Shown one piece after another: positions 63,545-64,000 of a DNA stretch of 64,000 nt. Positions within the stretch are counted from its first letter, which is position 1, and each line of letters opens with the position of its first letter. The stretch comes from Ascarosepion bandense (lineage: Eukaryota; Mollusca; Cephalopoda; Sepiida; Sepiidae), in contig JBBBDQ010000400.1 in assembly GCA_037127315.1 (NCBI GenBank), positions 1,027,501 through 1,091,500 of the forward strand, in the 5' to 3' direction. Made by a program: the position numbers and the translations under genes. Under the pieces are notes generated by a model. It did no database searches. It was not told where the DNA came from and saw only the letters and a list, made by a program, of their open reading frames with translations.

Positions 63545-63805
63545 AAAGAGACATGACTGACTGAGCAAAAGATTTTTTCCGCAGTAGGTTGCTATTACTT
63601 TCTGCGATAGACTGGTTGCCAACCAAGTCTGTAAAATTCAATCTGTCCTGTTATTTAACGCATAACTTGTGGGAAGAGATGGATTAATACCTTTCCCAAG
63701 GTTATTTGACCGTAAGTGAATTCAACGAATTCAACTGGAATTCGAAATCGGCTCCCCGATTTCTCGTTCCAAGCCGATATCCACTGCACCATAACAAACA
63801 TACTG
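63545..63805 (-). mobile_element. SINE-A, minus strand
   Basis: Reversed body and head: gcagtaggttgctattac ... ggaattcgaaatcgg ... gatatccactgcaccataac. Confidence 0.92.
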
Positions 63806-63814
63806 ATTCTAAAA

Positions 63815-63937
63815 GCCTTCTTTTTTCTATTTTCCTTAAAATTTCCTTGTTACTCACATGATTAAATCATATTATTCTCAGTATTCTTTTGTAGAGCTTC
63901 GTTTCTGTTGCCTCAAGTCTTTTATTCATCCGTGTGG
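63815..63937 (-). mobile_element. Decayed LINE-R fragment
   Basis: Minus strand: RMNKRLEATETKLYKRILRI, stop, HVSNKEILRKI. It stops where the 5S-like sequence begins. Confidence 0.72.
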
Positions 63938-64000
63938 GGCTTACGGCCATATCACGTTGAATACATCGGTTCTCGATCGATCACCGATGTTAAGCAACGT
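63938..64000 (+). rRNA. 5S rRNA-like sequence, cut by the window edge
   Basis: ggcttacggccatatcacgt, then gaatacatcggttctcg and gatcaccgatgttaagcaac follow the first 60 bases of animal 5S rRNA with about six changes. It could be a 5S gene copy, a pseudogene or the head of a 5S-derived SINE; the C box and 3' end lie outside the window. Confidence 0.75.

Overview
Kind of sequence. This is a window of AT-rich, repeat-saturated animal nuclear DNA. It has no operons or ribosome-binding sites. The only host-gene coding sequence I can support is three short exons with proper splice sites, in consistent reading phase, separated by very long introns. The dense mixture of tRNA-derived SINEs, broken LINEs, Helitrons, fold-back elements, long (TA)n tracts and minisatellites suggests a mollusc, most likely a coleoid cephalopod (octopus-like). 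That attribution rests on remembered repeat character, not on a database match.

Host gene. Plus-strand exons at 29184-29379, 58679-59022 and 61632-61833 join in phase (0/1, 1/0, 0/1) to give about 248 residues: the end of one cadherin repeat, two complete repeats and the start of a fourth. Each linker carries a DxND motif. The many-exon ectodomain points to a large non-classical cadherin (Fat/Dachsous/cadherin-23-like) rather than a single-exon clustered protocadherin. The gene runs off the right end and its upstream exons lie to the left of 29184, possibly outside the window, so almost everything else here is intron or upstream sequence.

Layout. 1-14 kb: 36-bp minisatellite, LINE-J fragments, Helitrons, an inverted SINE-A pair, fold-backs, a 5S-like relic, a GGTT array. 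14-29 kb: pogo-like MITE, a 640-bp palindrome, hammerhead-like ribozyme motifs, a 32-bp minisatellite, a solo-LTR candidate inside a SINE, a piggyBac-type MITE inside a SINE, mariner relics, and a fold-back with an array of GC-rich hairpins. 29-58 kb (the 29.3-kb intron): SINE-A, -B and -C copies, LINE-R fragments, an R2-type LINE fragment with a restriction-like endonuclease domain, 76-bp and 39-bp minisatellites. 58-64 kb: exons 2 and 3 hemmed in by LINE-R pieces, a nested fold-back complex with further ribozyme-like motifs, a Helitron flanked by 145-bp direct repeats, and a truncated 5S rRNA-like sequence at the right edge.

Names used here (working names only): LINE-J = jockey/CR1-like ORF2 tail with a WNSLP motif (J2 is a subgroup with a different 3' UTR); LINE-R = RTE-like ORF2; LINE-E = R2-like with a CCHC/RPD endonuclease; SINE-A, -B, -C, -D = four tRNA-derived SINE families.

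Most notable observation. Sequences with the ordered parts of a hammerhead ribozyme (stem I, CTGANGA, stem II, GAAA, stem III, UH, stem I) recur at several loci, usually as divergent inverted pairs inside fold-back elements. The best are 15141-15203 (minus), 18224-18279 (minus) with 18302-18358 (plus), and 60635-60697 (minus) with 60720-60788 (plus).
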